Below, one piece after another: positions 1-11,729 of a stretch of DNA of 64,000 nucleotides. How positions within the stretch are numbered: the stretch's first letter is position 1; every line of letters begins with the position of its first letter. The position numbers and the translations under genes are program-made. Source of the DNA: Epiperipatus broadwayi (lineage: Eukaryota; Onychophora; Udeonychophora; Euonychophora; Peripatidae); contig JAQFVV010012435.1 of NCBI GenBank assembly GCA_028023455.1, forward strand, positions 3,718,001 to 3,782,000, read 5' to 3'. The notes under the pieces were generated by a model that made no database searches, was not told the DNA's origin, and was given only the letters and a program-made list of their open reading frames with translations.

Positions 1-1190
1 GGTCTTAAGCCAATGATGTCATTGGTCAATACTGCTTGTAAAATCTGCTAATTTACATAAGTACATCAATATCATTTTTAAAATTAAGTTTTTAAATTAT
101 GAGTCATCAGGATTAAATATTATCAAATTATTCAATACTTTAAATATTAAATATTTTATGTAAAAAAATAAATATCCTTGTTAAAACAATTTTTAATATT
201 TTAATAACCTAAAATTGATTTAAAAATAAAATACTACAAAATTAAGTGAAATGAAAAATTTCATTAAAAGGTAAAACCTCTGTAGAAATCTTTTGTAATT
301 TCAATGGCTGCCATATATTTACATAGTGTTTTTTTTATAAAAGTTGAAATTATTTTTACTTGTGATTACATTGTTGATATGGCTTGTATATGAAAAAAGA
401 GCTAAGAAACTTCTCTATTTAATAGAGATAGTTTTAGAGAAATTTAATTCCACAAACTAGGAAAAAGGGAATGAAACAGGGAGCCAGAAACAGTGTTAAC
501 TGGAGTCCTTGGCTTCCTCTCGTGGACTAGAGTGGTCAATGTTTTTATTTATATTATAAGATTAACTAGAAATGGTGATTTTAAAAAAAGTTATTAAAGT
601 TTTTATTGCTATTTTCTACATAAACACTATGAAATCAACAATTAAGTAGAATAGTGGTAGTTATAATACTTATATAATATAGTTAGTTACTTACTATGTC
701 AAGTGATATTGAAATACCAAAAACTAATTTATCCTGACAGTTTCATTTTATTGATTAATGTGAAATTTCTATTACTTGCTTCATATAAAAATTAGTCCAG
801 GAATATTAGCTATTAAATACATTGATATCACTACTGATAAAATTGTAGAAAAATGAAATTGTCAGATATAAAAAAGTCCAAAATCAAAATGTACATTCAA
901 TCAGACTTATTAACTTGCACATTTTAATTGAACTTTATTATTTTACTTAAAAATGGTGTATAAATTAGTTTATTTACATATACTAAAAATTCCCATCATT
1001 CTTTTGCATATTCCTAAACATGGAAAATGACTTCAATTTATCATTTTTAGATATCTTTAATATGTTTTAAAAATATATGGTGAAATGGATGTTTTAAATA
1101 TATTAAAAACAATAATACTTGTGAAAAAAAAGAGATGAAGTTAGATAAATGACAGGGGTGTGATTCTGCTTAATCAAAAAAGGGATATAT
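1..1190. other. AT-rich intergenic, nothing recognised
   Basis: Low-complexity AT-rich DNA with short A and T runs. I see no coding signal, RNA gene or repeat boundary. A slightly less AT-rich patch near 475-540 has no recognisable identity. Confidence 0.6.
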
Positions 1191-1194
1191 TAAT

Positions 1195-1350
1195 CTGACT
1201 AGATTTAATGCTTTCATATCTGGAATAGGAATAGTATAACAATCTCTAACCTAATAAATGTTTAATAATGGTCAGTAATATATTTATGTAAAGTGGATGG
1301 GGTCAAAGGTGTGGTAGCAGGAAATTTGACACTTATAGATGAAATCGTAG
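1195..1350 (+). repeat. Dispersed repeat R4, diverged copy
   Basis: This stretch resembles segments at 7787-7945, 61325-61460 and, inverted, 5668-5752. Shared landmarks, in order, are a 'TATCTGGA' block, an 'AATCTCTA' block, 'TAATAAATG', a 'GTAATA/TCATT' block and 'TTTGACACTT'. The copies are well diverged, so this is an old interspersed family. No terminal repeats, protein or target duplication were found, so the class is unknown. Confidence 0.45.
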
Positions 1351-2029
1351 AAATTAATTTACTTACTGTACTGTATATTATTACTATTATCTTTTAGGTG
1401 AGTATGCTTATTCTGGAATAAATAAATAATGTTATTTAAATAAATATCCTTAGGTCAGTAGTTGCATTAATAACATTGCTGAATTAATGGAATTGCCTCT
1501 ACTCTTAAATAAATATTGTGTATTGTAATATTTTATCAATATTAATGAAATAGATCAAATAAATTTTACCTTAAAAAAAGATTATTCAAAAACCAGTTAC
1601 AATATTATTATTATAAAATTAAAGTAAAATGATAAAATAGTTTATCATAATTACTTTTTAATTTAAATTTTTTTGCTTAGATAGAAAGCGATAAAAAAAT
1701 AAAATAAAAAGAATTTTCTAAAGTTATTTTTAGAAAAAAATCGCCAAAATTTGATTTTTTAATAAAAAAAAAAAAAAAAGTATGATTAGATTATTGAAAA
1801 AACATTTTCTTCTGTTTGAAATGAGTCTATTTATAAATTTGTATTCATAAATGTAAGCTTATGTTTAACTTTTGTTTTTCTTTGTCTTTTTTTTCTTTTT
1901 TTGTTGGAACTATAAAGGTTATATAATGTTCTATTCTACATGTTCATATTTGTTTTTAAACCATACCATTAAAATATTGTATTGTCATTAACAAAGATAT
2001 TAAAAGTGATTATTATAAATATATAGATC

Positions 2030-2622
2030 AAATTATTAATACAGATATAAACATAATGAATAAAATTAATCATAGAATTATACATTGATGGCTTGCTTTT
2101 GGTGGAAATAAATATTTAAAAGAAATATAAAAATATGTCTATGTGTTTGAAAAGGACGACTTTTAATTCATGTGTTTTACTAGTACATACTTACATATCT
2201 AAAACTTGAATCCTAAATGGAAGGGTGATACAAAGATTTCAGACCATTCAGTGAGATAATTTTAGATCATTCAATGGAGATATTTATTTTAGAAGTAACA
2301 AAAAAGGATTGTAAACAAAATACATGATGGAAAGAGTAAATGGATATTATTGCCATTATTGAAGAAATTAAGAGATTGAAGTGTAGCTTGGTGAAACATT
2401 TTGCTAGAAGAAATATTAGATAAATAGCTAAAATCTTAAATATGATCCCTAGAGATTGGAACATTTAGAAAGTGTCTACATATGAGTTGAATGGATGAAA
2501 TAAGGAAGTTTGCTAATATGGTGTGGAAAAGAGAAACTAGAGATGGAGAAAGTGGATTAAACTTGACGGTACCTTCATTCTGAAGTGGATTGATAATAAT
2601 TCAAAATGATGATGATGATGAT
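2030..2622 (+). mobile_element. RTE-type LINE, 5'-truncated and decayed 3' part
   Basis: Broken translation follows the C-terminal half of the RTE protein that is better preserved at 41970-43049. Recognisable pieces are a QIINTD-like block at the start, an INHRI-like block, and an MDEIRKFANMVWKRE-like block near 2490-2540. It ends in the (GATGAT)n tail at 2607-2622, the usual short-repeat 3' end of this family here. Stops and frameshifts are frequent, so it is dead. A target duplication is not clear because both flanks are AT-only. Confidence 0.75.
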
Positions 2623-2639
2623 ATAAAATATTTATAAAA

Positions 2640-3990
2640 GGGAGAGAAGTGATAATCTACATCACTCTTGTTAACAACTAACTATTGTTCTAAACATATC
2701 TTTTGTTTATATTTTTACATTATAAAACAGTTTAATTTAAACAACTTATTTGTATTACTTAATGCAGCAGAGTAGGAGCAGATTTAAAAGCTAAGATACC
2801 CTGATTTGGTTCCAGAAGAGGAAATAGAAAACCTTCAGCTTAGGCAAATGACTCAAAAAATTAGACATAGCCTAGTCGAAGCTCAGATAGCATCAACTTT
2901 TACAGCAAAATAAAACTATTTGTTAGCATAATTACTTTTTAAAATATTTTTAGACATTGCTAAAATAAGAAACAAATATTAAAATCAAAGAATAAATTTA
3001 AATTTTAAAAAAGGCTCATCTTTCTTTATTTACCACAATATTTTTTTGCTGCCATTGTTTTTCAATATAAGTTTTAATCTTTCTAAAAATATGATAAAAT
3101 TATGAAAATATATTTAAATGTTTGAATAGTTTTATTGCTCAAGAGGTTATTAAGAAGTTCAAATGCCAAAAATATCAGTACTAAAGTCAATCTTAAGATC
3201 ATACATGTCAGAGTCTAACTAAACTGCAAAACATTATACAAATTAAGTTCTGCAATAATGCCCACATTTATACCTGCACTTTAGATTTTTCTTATTTATT
3301 AATTATTTCTGTCATCTAAGAACAAAAAATTAAACTGAAGAATTATTACAGCTCTATTAAAACCATTTGCTATAAAATTACAGTGAAAACATTAGTATGC
3401 AAAATGTGCATTCAACCACATCTAAGTATGCAATAAAGGTGATTACCAAATCAAGCCAATTGGCTTGGCTATTTTTGGAAAAGAGTTAAATCTCTGTTTG
3501 TATGTTAAAAGGTTATACAATTGTTCTAGAAATTAATTATTAGTTGTTTTACATATACTAACATACATAATTAGCACCCTGAAATCAAATCCATTTTCTT
3601 TGAGCATGAATTCAAACTTGGCCACAGTTTGAACTTACATCTTCCAGCATTGTCTGATATGAATGTAATGATGCCAAATGTAAAGTGAAAGAAATGTGGT
3701 ATATTGCCAAATACAGACATACAATCAGCAAAAAAGAACCCCGCATCTCCTTTTAAAATAATACTTATGTAACTGTACTTATTTGCAATTTACATTGTCT
3801 TGATTATTCTCTAATAAGTATCACAAGTCCCTTTCACAATCAGTACTATGAGGATCACCATTAGGTAGTGGAAAGCCTGCTAAGTATACCATGATAATTG
3901 TTAAATTAAAGTTTTTTTTTGCTCTTGTAGTTATGTTTTGAATTATATTTTTGAAGATAAAGTATATTAAAGTTTTAACATTAAGTTTTA
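2640..3990. other. AT-rich intergenic, nothing recognised
   Basis: No coding, RNA or repeat structure is seen apart from simple AT-rich stretches. A 70-residue minus-strand ORF at 3821-4033 runs into the family-B element and has no recognisable motif; I treat it as chance. Confidence 0.55.
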
Positions 3991-4116
3991 ACATTACATA
4001 ATTAACTTTTATTAAACAGGCAAAACTCTCCATATAGTAGTGTCACCCTGTGCCAACCAAAGTAATCAATGGATGCTAGAAGGATTGTGAATGAAATCCT
4101 CATCTAATGCCTACTC

Positions 4117-4175
4117 ATCCAATATCCCCAGATTAGTTTCTAGCTTGTGGCCTTTGTCAATGAGGAGCCTTGGAT
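4117..4175 (-). ncRNA. Hammerhead-like motif in left arm of family-B element
   Basis: Read on the minus strand: distal helix ATCCAA pairing TTGGAT, a proximal stem I, degenerate core TTGACAA, stem II GGC-loop-GCT, then GAAAC and TAATC. The stem II pair is G-U here where other copies have G-C or A-T, so pairing is kept. The core differs from CTGATGA at two positions, so activity is doubtful. Confidence 0.45.
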
Positions 4176-4232
4176 CTGAAAGCACTGCACCTAGATCTTA
4201 GGATCTCTAAGATCTAGGTGCAGTGCTCCCAG

Positions 4233-4291
4233 ATACAAGGCTCCTCATTGACAAAGACTGCAAGTCAGAAACTAGTCTGGGGATATTGGAT
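4233..4291 (+). ncRNA. Hammerhead-like motif in right arm of family-B element
   Basis: Core TTGACAA at 4248-4254 (canonical CTGATGA), GAAAC at 4268-4272, classical cleavage triplet GTC ending at 4277. Proximal stem I is fully paired: TCCTCA 4242-4247 with TGGGGA 4278-4283. Stem II is GACT-GCA-AGTC. Compared with GGC...GCC in the 13.3-kb copy, one pair has changed from G-C to A-T, a compensatory change. The core substitutions make activity unlikely in this copy. Confidence 0.5.
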
Positions 4292-4626
4292 GAGTAGGCA
4301 CTAGGTGGGTATTTTATGCACAAGCCTTCTGGTATCCATTAGATTACTCTGGATGGCACAAGTTGGCACTACTGTATGGAGAGTTTTTGCTTAATAACAG
4401 TTATGTGTTAGCATAAGAAATGGTGATCATGTGATAATTAACTTTTGTTATTTATTTTATGAAATATATTTATGAGGATATAAAAATATTTAGACTAAAG
4501 TTAGAAATATATACATTTTATTAACTTTCTTTTTTAGCTTTCTTTTAAATGTTTTTCTGATGTATATTGTTCAATTAATATTGTTTTTCATATTAAATTT
4601 ACTTATCATTGACTGTATTAGTAATT

Positions 4627-4816
4627 GAAATTAATGTGGAAGTACTGAAAATTCCCAGCAAGTTATATATAAACTATCCGTCAATAAATGCAAATACAGA
4701 ATGAGCCTATCTGAACTTTAGTTTGGATCATATATAAGCAGCCATGCTATACTTACATTTATTGATAATTAAATTACTTATATATCACTGAGAATTTTCA
4801 GTACTTCCAAATTAAT
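4627..4816. repeat. Palindromic repeat with about 45-bp inverted ends
   Basis: The left end (AATTAATGTGGAAGTACTGA...) is the reverse complement of the right end (...TCAGTACTTCCAAATTAAT), with further imperfect pairing inward. It is a short non-coding foldback element of unknown class. No clear target duplication is visible. Confidence 0.65.
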
Positions 4817-4829
4817 ACATCTATATTTG

Positions 4830-5660
4830 AATTATCAACAGATTATAATTGTATTTGTACTTATATCTATCATTTTTTATATATTTTGTAACAATTACGT
4901 CAGACAAAAACCTTTTATTGCTTCTGGAAATATAGTATTGCATTTAATACATAAAATAGAATATAAATTTTTTTTTCCGTATTATTGCAGTATTTAAGTT
5001 AATTAATTAAAAAGTTTTAGTATTATACAACACTTTACATAAACATTTAATTAATTGTGAACTTGCATATTTTCTGCAGATATAATATTGTTTATTAAAT
5101 TTTTTGACTCACGTCAAATTCAATTCCAAAGGTTAAAAAAAATATAGATAATAAGTTAAACTGTCCAGCAGAACTTAAATATCCACTTCAAGGCAAAGGT
5201 CTGTAATACAGCTCCTCCTAGAGAAACACTGGAGAATAAACTAGGATTTTCAAGGCTTGCCAATTTTTGGATACTGAAGGTTTAAATAGTTTCTCTTGTT
5301 TTATGTTTTTGTTAAGAATGAACAGATATCCATTTGTCAACAGTATTAGAAGGATTAGCTTTAATTGTCTATGGCTAGTCACACACAAAAAAAATTAAAC
5401 ATGTTGAAAAAGAATTCAAGTTTATTCAAACTGAGTTCAAACTTATGTTAAAGACATGACAGATGAATGCATTATTATTTTACTACAATGCTATACACGG
5501 CCACAAGTATATCATATAATAAGTTACAGTTTTACTCATTTTTACTTTTCTGTAAGAAGGTTAGCAGTCTTTATTACATTCTAGACATTTTAAATTACAA
5601 CTGTCAAACTTACTTCACCCACAACTTCGATACCAACCACTCTAGATAAATACAACAATA
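4830..5660. other. AT-rich intergenic, nothing recognised
   Basis: No repeat boundary or coding motif was found. A 60-residue plus-strand ORF at 5467-5649 has no recognisable feature and is likely chance. Confidence 0.5.
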
Positions 5661-5667
5661 ATTATCA

Positions 5668-5752
5668 CTAAGCATTTATTAAATTAGAGATTGTCTCTAA
5701 CCCAGATATAAACTTTAAACCTCAGTTGAAGATTAATATATCTGATTCTTTT
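5668..5752 (-). repeat. Dispersed repeat R4, inverted copy
   Basis: The reverse complement matches the start of the R4 copy at 7787-7945: AATATTAATCTT, TTTAAAGTTTATATCTGG, an AATCTCTA-like block and TTTAATAAATG. It is shorter than the other copies. Confidence 0.45.
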
Positions 5753-6254
5753 TAATTACATTTCTCTGTCCCATGTGCTTTATCGTTATAAATGAACATT
5801 TTAATACTTATATATTTTGAGTCTCTGATAATACTTATATATATTTGTAACAGAAAAAAATGATTGTGGAGCATACTTTAAGGAGCAAGAAGAAATATCC
5901 ACACCTATTTAAATAAATTGTTTTTCTAGTCATGAAGGGATTAATCAAATGATTTTCTATTTATGCACAGAACAGCAATCTCATTTAAATGGTTTTCAGA
6001 TCAATAAAAACTCATATACAAAACATTATTTTAAATAAATATATTTATTGACAAAATAAAATATAATAATTAGCAAAAAGCTTCAGATAATTGATTCTCC
6101 TAGCAAGATTTGAGTATTTGGGAACTTAACTACAAATTCACACACACTATTATAATCTAATTAATACCAATAACAATAGCAAATAATTTTCTTATATGCT
6201 TCCAAAAGTATTTTCTTTATTCTATTTTAGAGCCATCTATCGTCGGCTTGAGTA

Positions 6255-6400
6255 ATCTTTAAGTAGAAAGCGTATAGTGGCACAATATTCCTATTCTTAG
6301 GCCAATAAATTTTGTTTTCTAGTTCTCACTGATGAAAGCAAAAATCAGAAACCAATCTTATTAAGTGGTTATTACAGCACTACTTAGAACTCACTGATTA
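6255..6400 (+). repeat. Family-B fragment with intact hammerhead core residues
   Basis: CTGATGA at 6329-6335 is followed by a 12-nt stretch and then GAAAC at 6348-6352 and CAATC. The layout and spacing match the family-B ribozyme at 13.3 kb. The surrounding helices are weak: stem II is barely paired and stem I is poor. The ends of the element could not be placed and no target duplication was found. Confidence 0.4.
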
Positions 6401-6678
6401 CTCAAGTTTAAATTAGACAATTTTAAAGCAATGCAAAATAAATAGCTTTTTGATAATCTAATTCATTGCAACTCAAGATTAATTACCAATATAATAATTA
6501 TGATTAATTGAGATAAAATGTTAGTAATATTAAAAAAAAATAAAGTTATGGAGATGAAGAATTTGTATTCATTTTTCAGTTGCATTTTTATTATGAATAT
6601 AATTTCAAAATTAAATACACTTTCATCATAACAAAATAATAAAAAAATAATTCCTAAAAACAACTGTGAAAATTAAAA

Positions 6679-6682
<4 letters not shown>

Positions 6683-6733
<51 letters not shown>
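6683..6733. repeat. (AT)n microsatellite
   Basis: About 51 bp of perfect AT dinucleotides, 35 bp from the 3' end of a minus-strand RTE fragment. Confidence 0.95.
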
Positions 6734-6737
<4 letters not shown>

Positions 6738-6767
6738 GTACAATCAGAAGAAGGAGAAGGCAAGTTT

Positions 6768-6950
6768 ATCATCATTATTTTCCAACTATTATCAATCCAT
6801 TGCAGGATAAAGGTCTCTCCAAGTTCTATCCATCTTCTCTAATCTCTAGTCTCTTTTCTCTATATCACATCAGCATGTTTTCTTATATCATTTATTCATA
6901 TTACATGTGGACTTATTCTAAGTGTTTTACAATTTTTTGGAAGACAGGAT
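6768..6950 (-). mobile_element. RTE-type LINE, short 3' fragment
   Basis: The reverse complement matches the last 170 bp of the RTE copy at 41966-43075. It starts with the ATCATCATT tail, then the segment coding for the W-I-D-N-G end of the protein, and runs back to about 6950. The fragment is 5'-truncated and carries several point changes. It cannot encode a domain. Confidence 0.75.
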
Positions 6951-7786
6951 TATATTGGGAGATTACGAAATGCTGTATGTATAAAAGTTGTCTATCCCAG
7001 TGGTGATTTCAAATTTTTAAACAATCTTACAATAGAGGTTTTCTTTGCAAGATGATTTAAAGTGAAAATAGATATATCATGGTTAGAATGCATTTTATTA
7101 AAATCACTGTAAATCCAAAAGCAAACAGATTGATAAATTTTAGAATGGATGAATTTAACTTGCCATTTATTTTATGATGCCAGTAAGAAGAAATATTTCT
7201 TTTCGGTAGATTGTGGAACAGAAGTAAATCCAGATTTATATTTTTGTTTACTATTGCCTGATGAGATCATAATATTAAATAATTTGTACCAAAGCTAACA
7301 CAAAACATGTCTAATTACACATTTCTATAGTTGAAAGTTATCTTGTTCCTTAAATGAAATTTAAAGAAATTAACTGAAGTTGATATATTGGATGTATTGG
7401 GCAGAATATTAATAGACTCTTTGCAATTCCTTCTTACTTTGATAAGTTTAATGAACTTGTAACAACAATTGGCAATGAATCCACTCCTCATGGTTAAAAG
7501 CAATTAATTGTAGGTTGTAACAAAAAATAGCAGTGCTTTTTATAGCCAGTATTCGTCTAACAAAGATCTAGAAAAGTGCTGATAAACAAGAAATGCTAAC
7601 AATGGAAAGTGGAGAGAGAGAATGGAGAAACACTTTTATGAAAGCTTGGATGATGTAAAAATAACTTTATAAAACTATAAGCAAAACTAATAATGAAGTT
7701 TCTGATCCTATATATCAGACTATAAAAGATGTTATTCATGGAAAAAGTGAAATGAAGTTGAATTACTTAATGTATGATTATTTAAT

Positions 7787-7945
7787 TAACAAATCAAAAT
7801 ATTAATCTTTAACTTATTTAAAGTTTATATCTGGACTGGGGATAATCTCTAGTTTAATAAATGATTAGTGATAATCATTTATGTATTTATTTGGGGTGGT
7901 TCATTTCAAAGATATGAATAGAGTGAGTTTGACACCTTAAAACCA
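7787..7945 (+). repeat. Dispersed repeat R4
   Basis: Longest clear copy of the R4 family. It ends close to a family-A ribozyme relic at 7990-8080. No protein or terminal repeat is visible. Confidence 0.45.
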
Positions 7946-7989
7946 AAATGTAACAATTTGTCAAATGATAAAGATATATATTATAGATT

Positions 7990-8080
7990 ATGATCTGGGA
8001 AAACTGATGAGTGCTGCTCAGTATGAAATTTATCTTGGGGTATTTGTCTTTTGTGTGTCTTTATTTATATATGACTCAAA
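7990..8080 (+). ncRNA. Family-A fragment with hammerhead core
   Basis: CTGATGA at 8004-8010 is followed by stem II GTGCTG / CAGTAT (six pairs including two G-U, loop CT) and GAAA at 8025-8028. A short stem III (AT-TT-AT) leads to an ATC cleavage triplet. The layout equals that of the 32.6-kb copy. The 5' side of stem I has mutated (GGGAAAA instead of ACCAA), so stem I is not well paired and this copy is probably inactive. A diverged right arm follows. Confidence 0.5.
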
Positions 8081-8449
8081 AATGTATGATGAGGTTAAGA
8101 AAAATGCAATTTTAATTTGAGATTTCTTTTTTTATAATGTTTCTCTAATATCAATCTGATAAAAAATTGTAGATGGTGAACATAAACTTTCCTGTCCCAG
8201 AAGCATATAGTACACTCCTATAGTTTCTAAAAAATTAGAATCTAAATTCAAAGCACGTTTCTAAATTTGGTTTAAAAGTCAAGTAAAACAGTCTCACATC
8301 AAATAAATCCTATAATGATCTTAAAAAATTCTCAACGTCATTATTATGTGTTCTCTACAAGCTTTTGAAGAAATCATATTAATAAGAACTAATCTCTCTA
8401 CCTATGGATAATGTGGTGTTGACGCCATTAAAAAGTTGTTATGAACAGA

Positions 8450-9960
8450 TGGTATCTAAATTTAAAAAGGCTTTCAAAATAAATTAAAATATTGGTATAA
8501 TTTTTATTGATATAAATTCAGCTCGTAATTCTATTTGGAAAAAAGGGTGTTTTTCTAAAAACTTATAAAGTTCTTAAATGCAGGAAAACCACTAATTTAC
8601 TTGATAAAATTTTTCACCAATGAAAAAATTCAAATGATACTGACAATTATAGTAGATTTACGATTTTATATAAAGTCTTCCCAGAATTCCGTTCACACAC
8701 CTACTTTATTAAACATATTCATCAGTAAGAAATAAAATGGAAAATTCATCTATGCTGATGATATTGCTTTGCTTTATCAAAAGATATTTTCTGAAATAAA
8801 ATGTCTCTCAATAAGGATACCCAAGATTGAAAATCTTTTTTTCCAAATCTGGGTTCTTATTGCTAATTCAATAAAGACATTATGCTAAACAACAAAGATC
8901 ATCATACAACCTGAATACATAAACAAATTAGCAGTCATTCATTAACTAACTAGTATGACCATTGTAACTTCAACAAAAAACTAAATACAAAGAGAGTGAG
9001 AGTGAAAACCCCTTTAGAAATGAATTTTGCAATGATTATACAAACAAATCAGTGAACCACAAATATATCCACATGTAGGACATACTTTCATTATTGTCCA
9101 CTTTGTAAGATGTTGTTTTACATAATCTTTTACAAAAATAGGCTGAAACATAATTCTATTCAATGCTATTTTGTAGTAATCTTGCATCATATTGCCTAAT
9201 TCATTCCCCTATTTACTAGAGTTGGATCAAAATTAATTTCTAAAAATAACTTCCATAGAATGCTAGATGACTTGTTTGGGGATTGAAATACAATTTACAT
9301 ACAATTTTCCTAATATTAGTATATCCAGTTGGTGAATACTGTGTCCCAATTAGAAGAAAAAAGTTTTCAGACTAAACTTCTGGATATCAATAAAATATCA
9401 CTATAAAAATATTACTGGAATGTTCAACACCATTCTTATCCAATGGATTACTGACTTTTTATGTCTTTCTTCACATCATATCAAAAAAAAAGCTGCTGTA
9501 CAGAAAATGTATAAAAATTATTAAGCAGATTAATCTGAAGACGTAGTTTCATCATCTAAATCTCATCTCAAATTAAGATACTCTTTTTGACTATTCATTC
9601 AAGAGTAGAAGCCTAATGAAATTCCCCAAAAAAGTTTCCAGAGCAATGAAATCAAATGGATTTGATCTGATTAGAGCAATTGGAGTCTCACCACTCTAAT
9701 ATTGATCTTTGTAAATGGTTCAATGATACCCATGGATCACATAATTAATGATTGTCAAATCTGTATCTGAATTAGCAGAATTGAAGGTTTTAATAAAGAC
9801 AACAGTGAATCTATCTCCTGATCAGAATTACTACAGGTTTCTTATGATATTTTTAAAGTTGTTTAAAAAAATCCATGCACTAGATAAATACGGTACTTGT
9901 CAGTTTTCAAGTAAACCAAGATGGCAGCCTAGGTTTTTGATAAATCTATAGGTTTTGGAG
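8450..9960 (+). pseudogene. Decayed Jockey/CR1-like LINE reverse transcriptase
   Basis: In broken frames I read an RT motif-A-like block (IDINSARNSIW near 8507-8545), a GVPQGS-equivalent followed by HTPTLLNIFIS near 8680-8725, and a clear FIYADDIALLYQ catalytic block near 8745-8781. Downstream, 9480-9950 contains an RRKAAVQKMYK-like stretch and a W/F-rich C-terminal region shared with 25560-26180. The FxYADD form and the spacing point to the Jockey/CR1 group rather than RTE. Stops and frameshifts occur every few codons, so it is an old dead copy. End points are approximate. Confidence 0.55.
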
Positions 9961-10695
9961 CACCTAAAAATGTTCATTATAAACTGCCTATTAGGAAACG
10001 TCATATTTAATATTTACATTTTACATTTTATTACCGTTATTTTAAAAAAGAAATTATTGTGAAAAAATTAACTACAATAATTATAGTTTATTTTCTTTTT
10101 TCTTGGAATAACTTTTTAACAAAAAAAATGAAAATAAATATATAAATATAATATGCACACTTTATTCAGGTCGGCAGTGTGCAATCATATTATGACCATT
10201 AATACACACTTTTCAGGAGAGCAGGATCCCATACTTCTGGTTATAAAGCACTTCATCAGGAAGATCCAAAATTTTTATCATTATGACAATTCATCAAAAA
10301 ACTGCTGACAAAAAGAAATCTGCTGAATTGAACCAAACTTAAAGATTGAAATAAAGCTTTTTAATGAAATTTATTCCTTTTTTTTAAATTTAACAATAGA
10401 TTTATTAATTTTGTTTTAATTTAAGAACTAACAGATCTTTGATAAACTTTTCTCAGAAAAATATAATTCACAATAAATATATACAAAATGTATATAAAGA
10501 AAAGCTTAGTTTACGTTTATAAAAAGAAAAGCTTAGCTTAGTTAACGTAAACTGAGCTTTTCTTTATATACATTCTGTATGTATTTATTTTGAATAACAC
10601 CTCTTCTGTAGATTATAGGCCCTTGAAACTGTATATTTATCAAATATATAAGCTGTAATCTTGGTTTTTTTGCAAACTCACAAGTACTATGAATA
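9885..10695. repeat. Inverted pair of diverged segments plus a 112-bp palindrome
   Basis: About 60 bp at 9885-9945 recurs inverted near 10612-10695; the two encode similar short peptides on opposite strands. Between them, 10481-10593 is a good palindrome with arms containing AAGAAAAGCTTAG and CGTAAACTGAGCTTTTC. The short minus-strand ORF at 10542-10742 lies in this structure and is not a gene. Confidence 0.5.
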
Positions 10696-10771
10696 AATAA
10701 ATATGAACAAGAGCTAATAACAAATTCCATAAGAAATTCCACTCTTTATCTATGATATTCTTTAATCTTCT

Positions 10772-11211
10772 AAACATCCCATGACCACTATTATCTAGTC
10801 TTACACAAATGATTTAATACCAATTCTGCAAAAGAGGATGATGGCAACTATGGTTATTAAAAAACCAAAGACTCCAAAATGTATAGATGCTGAACTGGGT
10901 TTAGATCTATATACTATACACTATACAAGTGAATAAGTTTGGATTGAAAACATGATTGTATTTTCATTTTGGACTCATAGTTTTATAATTAATTAAAAAA
11001 GTAAAAGGTGGCTATTACAGGGTTGCATTAGATCTTAAGATGTAAGTACAATTCTCTCATATCCATGCTCATCACTAATGAAAGCAACAAGATAGAAACT
11101 AGTCTGGAGATGTTGAATAAGTAGGCATTAGATAGGAATTTTATACACAAACCTTCTTGCACTCATTGAATACTAAGTCCAGTGGTACTATTGTATGGAG
11201 AGTTTTGGCTC
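10772..11211 (+). mobile_element. Family-B retroposon, long monomer
   Basis: About 440 bp, starting with a head (AAACATCCCATGACCACTA) and ending GGAGAGTTTTGGC, equivalent to the ends of the copies at 4.0, 13.2 and 44.0 kb. It is flanked by an imperfect 14-bp duplication (TTCTTTAATCTTCT at 10758-10771, TTATTTAATCTTAT at 11212-11225, 12 of 14 equal). It carries a hammerhead motif with core CTAATGA at 11075-11081 and GAAACTAGTC at 11095-11104. The internal part (10850-11030) is shared with the inverted copy at 31.7-32.1 kb, so about 440 bp is probably the full length. Non-coding. Confidence 0.7.
11060..11118 (+). ncRNA. Hammerhead-like motif, family B
   Basis: Core CTAATGA (one change from CTGATGA), GAAAC, then TA and the canonical GTC triplet ending at 11104. 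Stem II is weak here (AGC-loop-GAT). Stem I keeps part of the ATCC.../TTGAAT pairing. Probably a degenerate copy. Confidence 0.4.
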
Positions 11212-11729
11212 TTATTTAATCTTATGAAATTATTAACTTTATTGTGCTATTCAATCTATATTAATTCACAATTTAAAATCATAATATACTACTTCCTCCC
11301 AATCCTCAACCAACTTTCAATTTGCACAATGCTTATTATTTTCTCATATAAATATTAACTTTGTTAAAAATATTATTAATAATTGCAGTAAAGATGTGAA
11401 TTTTTTATCATGTAATCCATCATAAAATATGAGAATTCTTATAATTCTCTCAATAAAATTAAACACATACAAACAACACAATGTAATTTTACATAATAGA
11501 AAATATTGAAGTAAACTATATATTTTTCTTTTGAAGTTACCCATGATTACCATGATAACATTTGGGTTATCAGACATGAAGGTCAAGCATAAAAATGTAA
11601 AATGTCTGTAAGCATCAGATTCTATCATAAAGGCTCTTAAACATTCTCAACATTTAACAATAACATTAAGAAAACATATAGCTTATGTGAACTAACAACT
11701 TTGTTATTTGTTCACTTTGGTATTCAAGT

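Larger units (their letters stand above)
4011..4433 (-). mobile_element. Family-B retroposon, inverted-dimer form, exact 13-bp TSD
   Basis: Two arms of about 185 bp are near-perfect reverse complements, meeting at about 4205 (GATCTTAGGATCT / CTAAGATC). The outer ends are AAACAGGCAAAACTC at 4014 and GAGTTTTTGCTT near 4390. On the right a further block (4393-4433) reads, on the minus strand, as the CACATGATCACC head shared with other family-B copies. The element is flanked by an exact 13-bp duplication ATAATTAACTTTT at 3998-4010 and 4434-4446. That length suggests target-primed integration rather than a cut-and-paste transposon. Each arm carries a hammerhead-like motif. No protein is encoded. 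Confidence 0.8.

Noticed and set aside
4011-4433. Family B as a MITE (DNA transposon)
   Set aside because: Target duplications of 13-15 bp at several sites do not fit the short duplications of cut-and-paste transposons, although the inverted repeats first suggested it.
11344-11628. 94-residue minus ORF with a short NPNVIMVIMGNF block like a LINE endonuclease
   Set aside because: A single short resemblance without the other endonuclease motifs; too weak to call.
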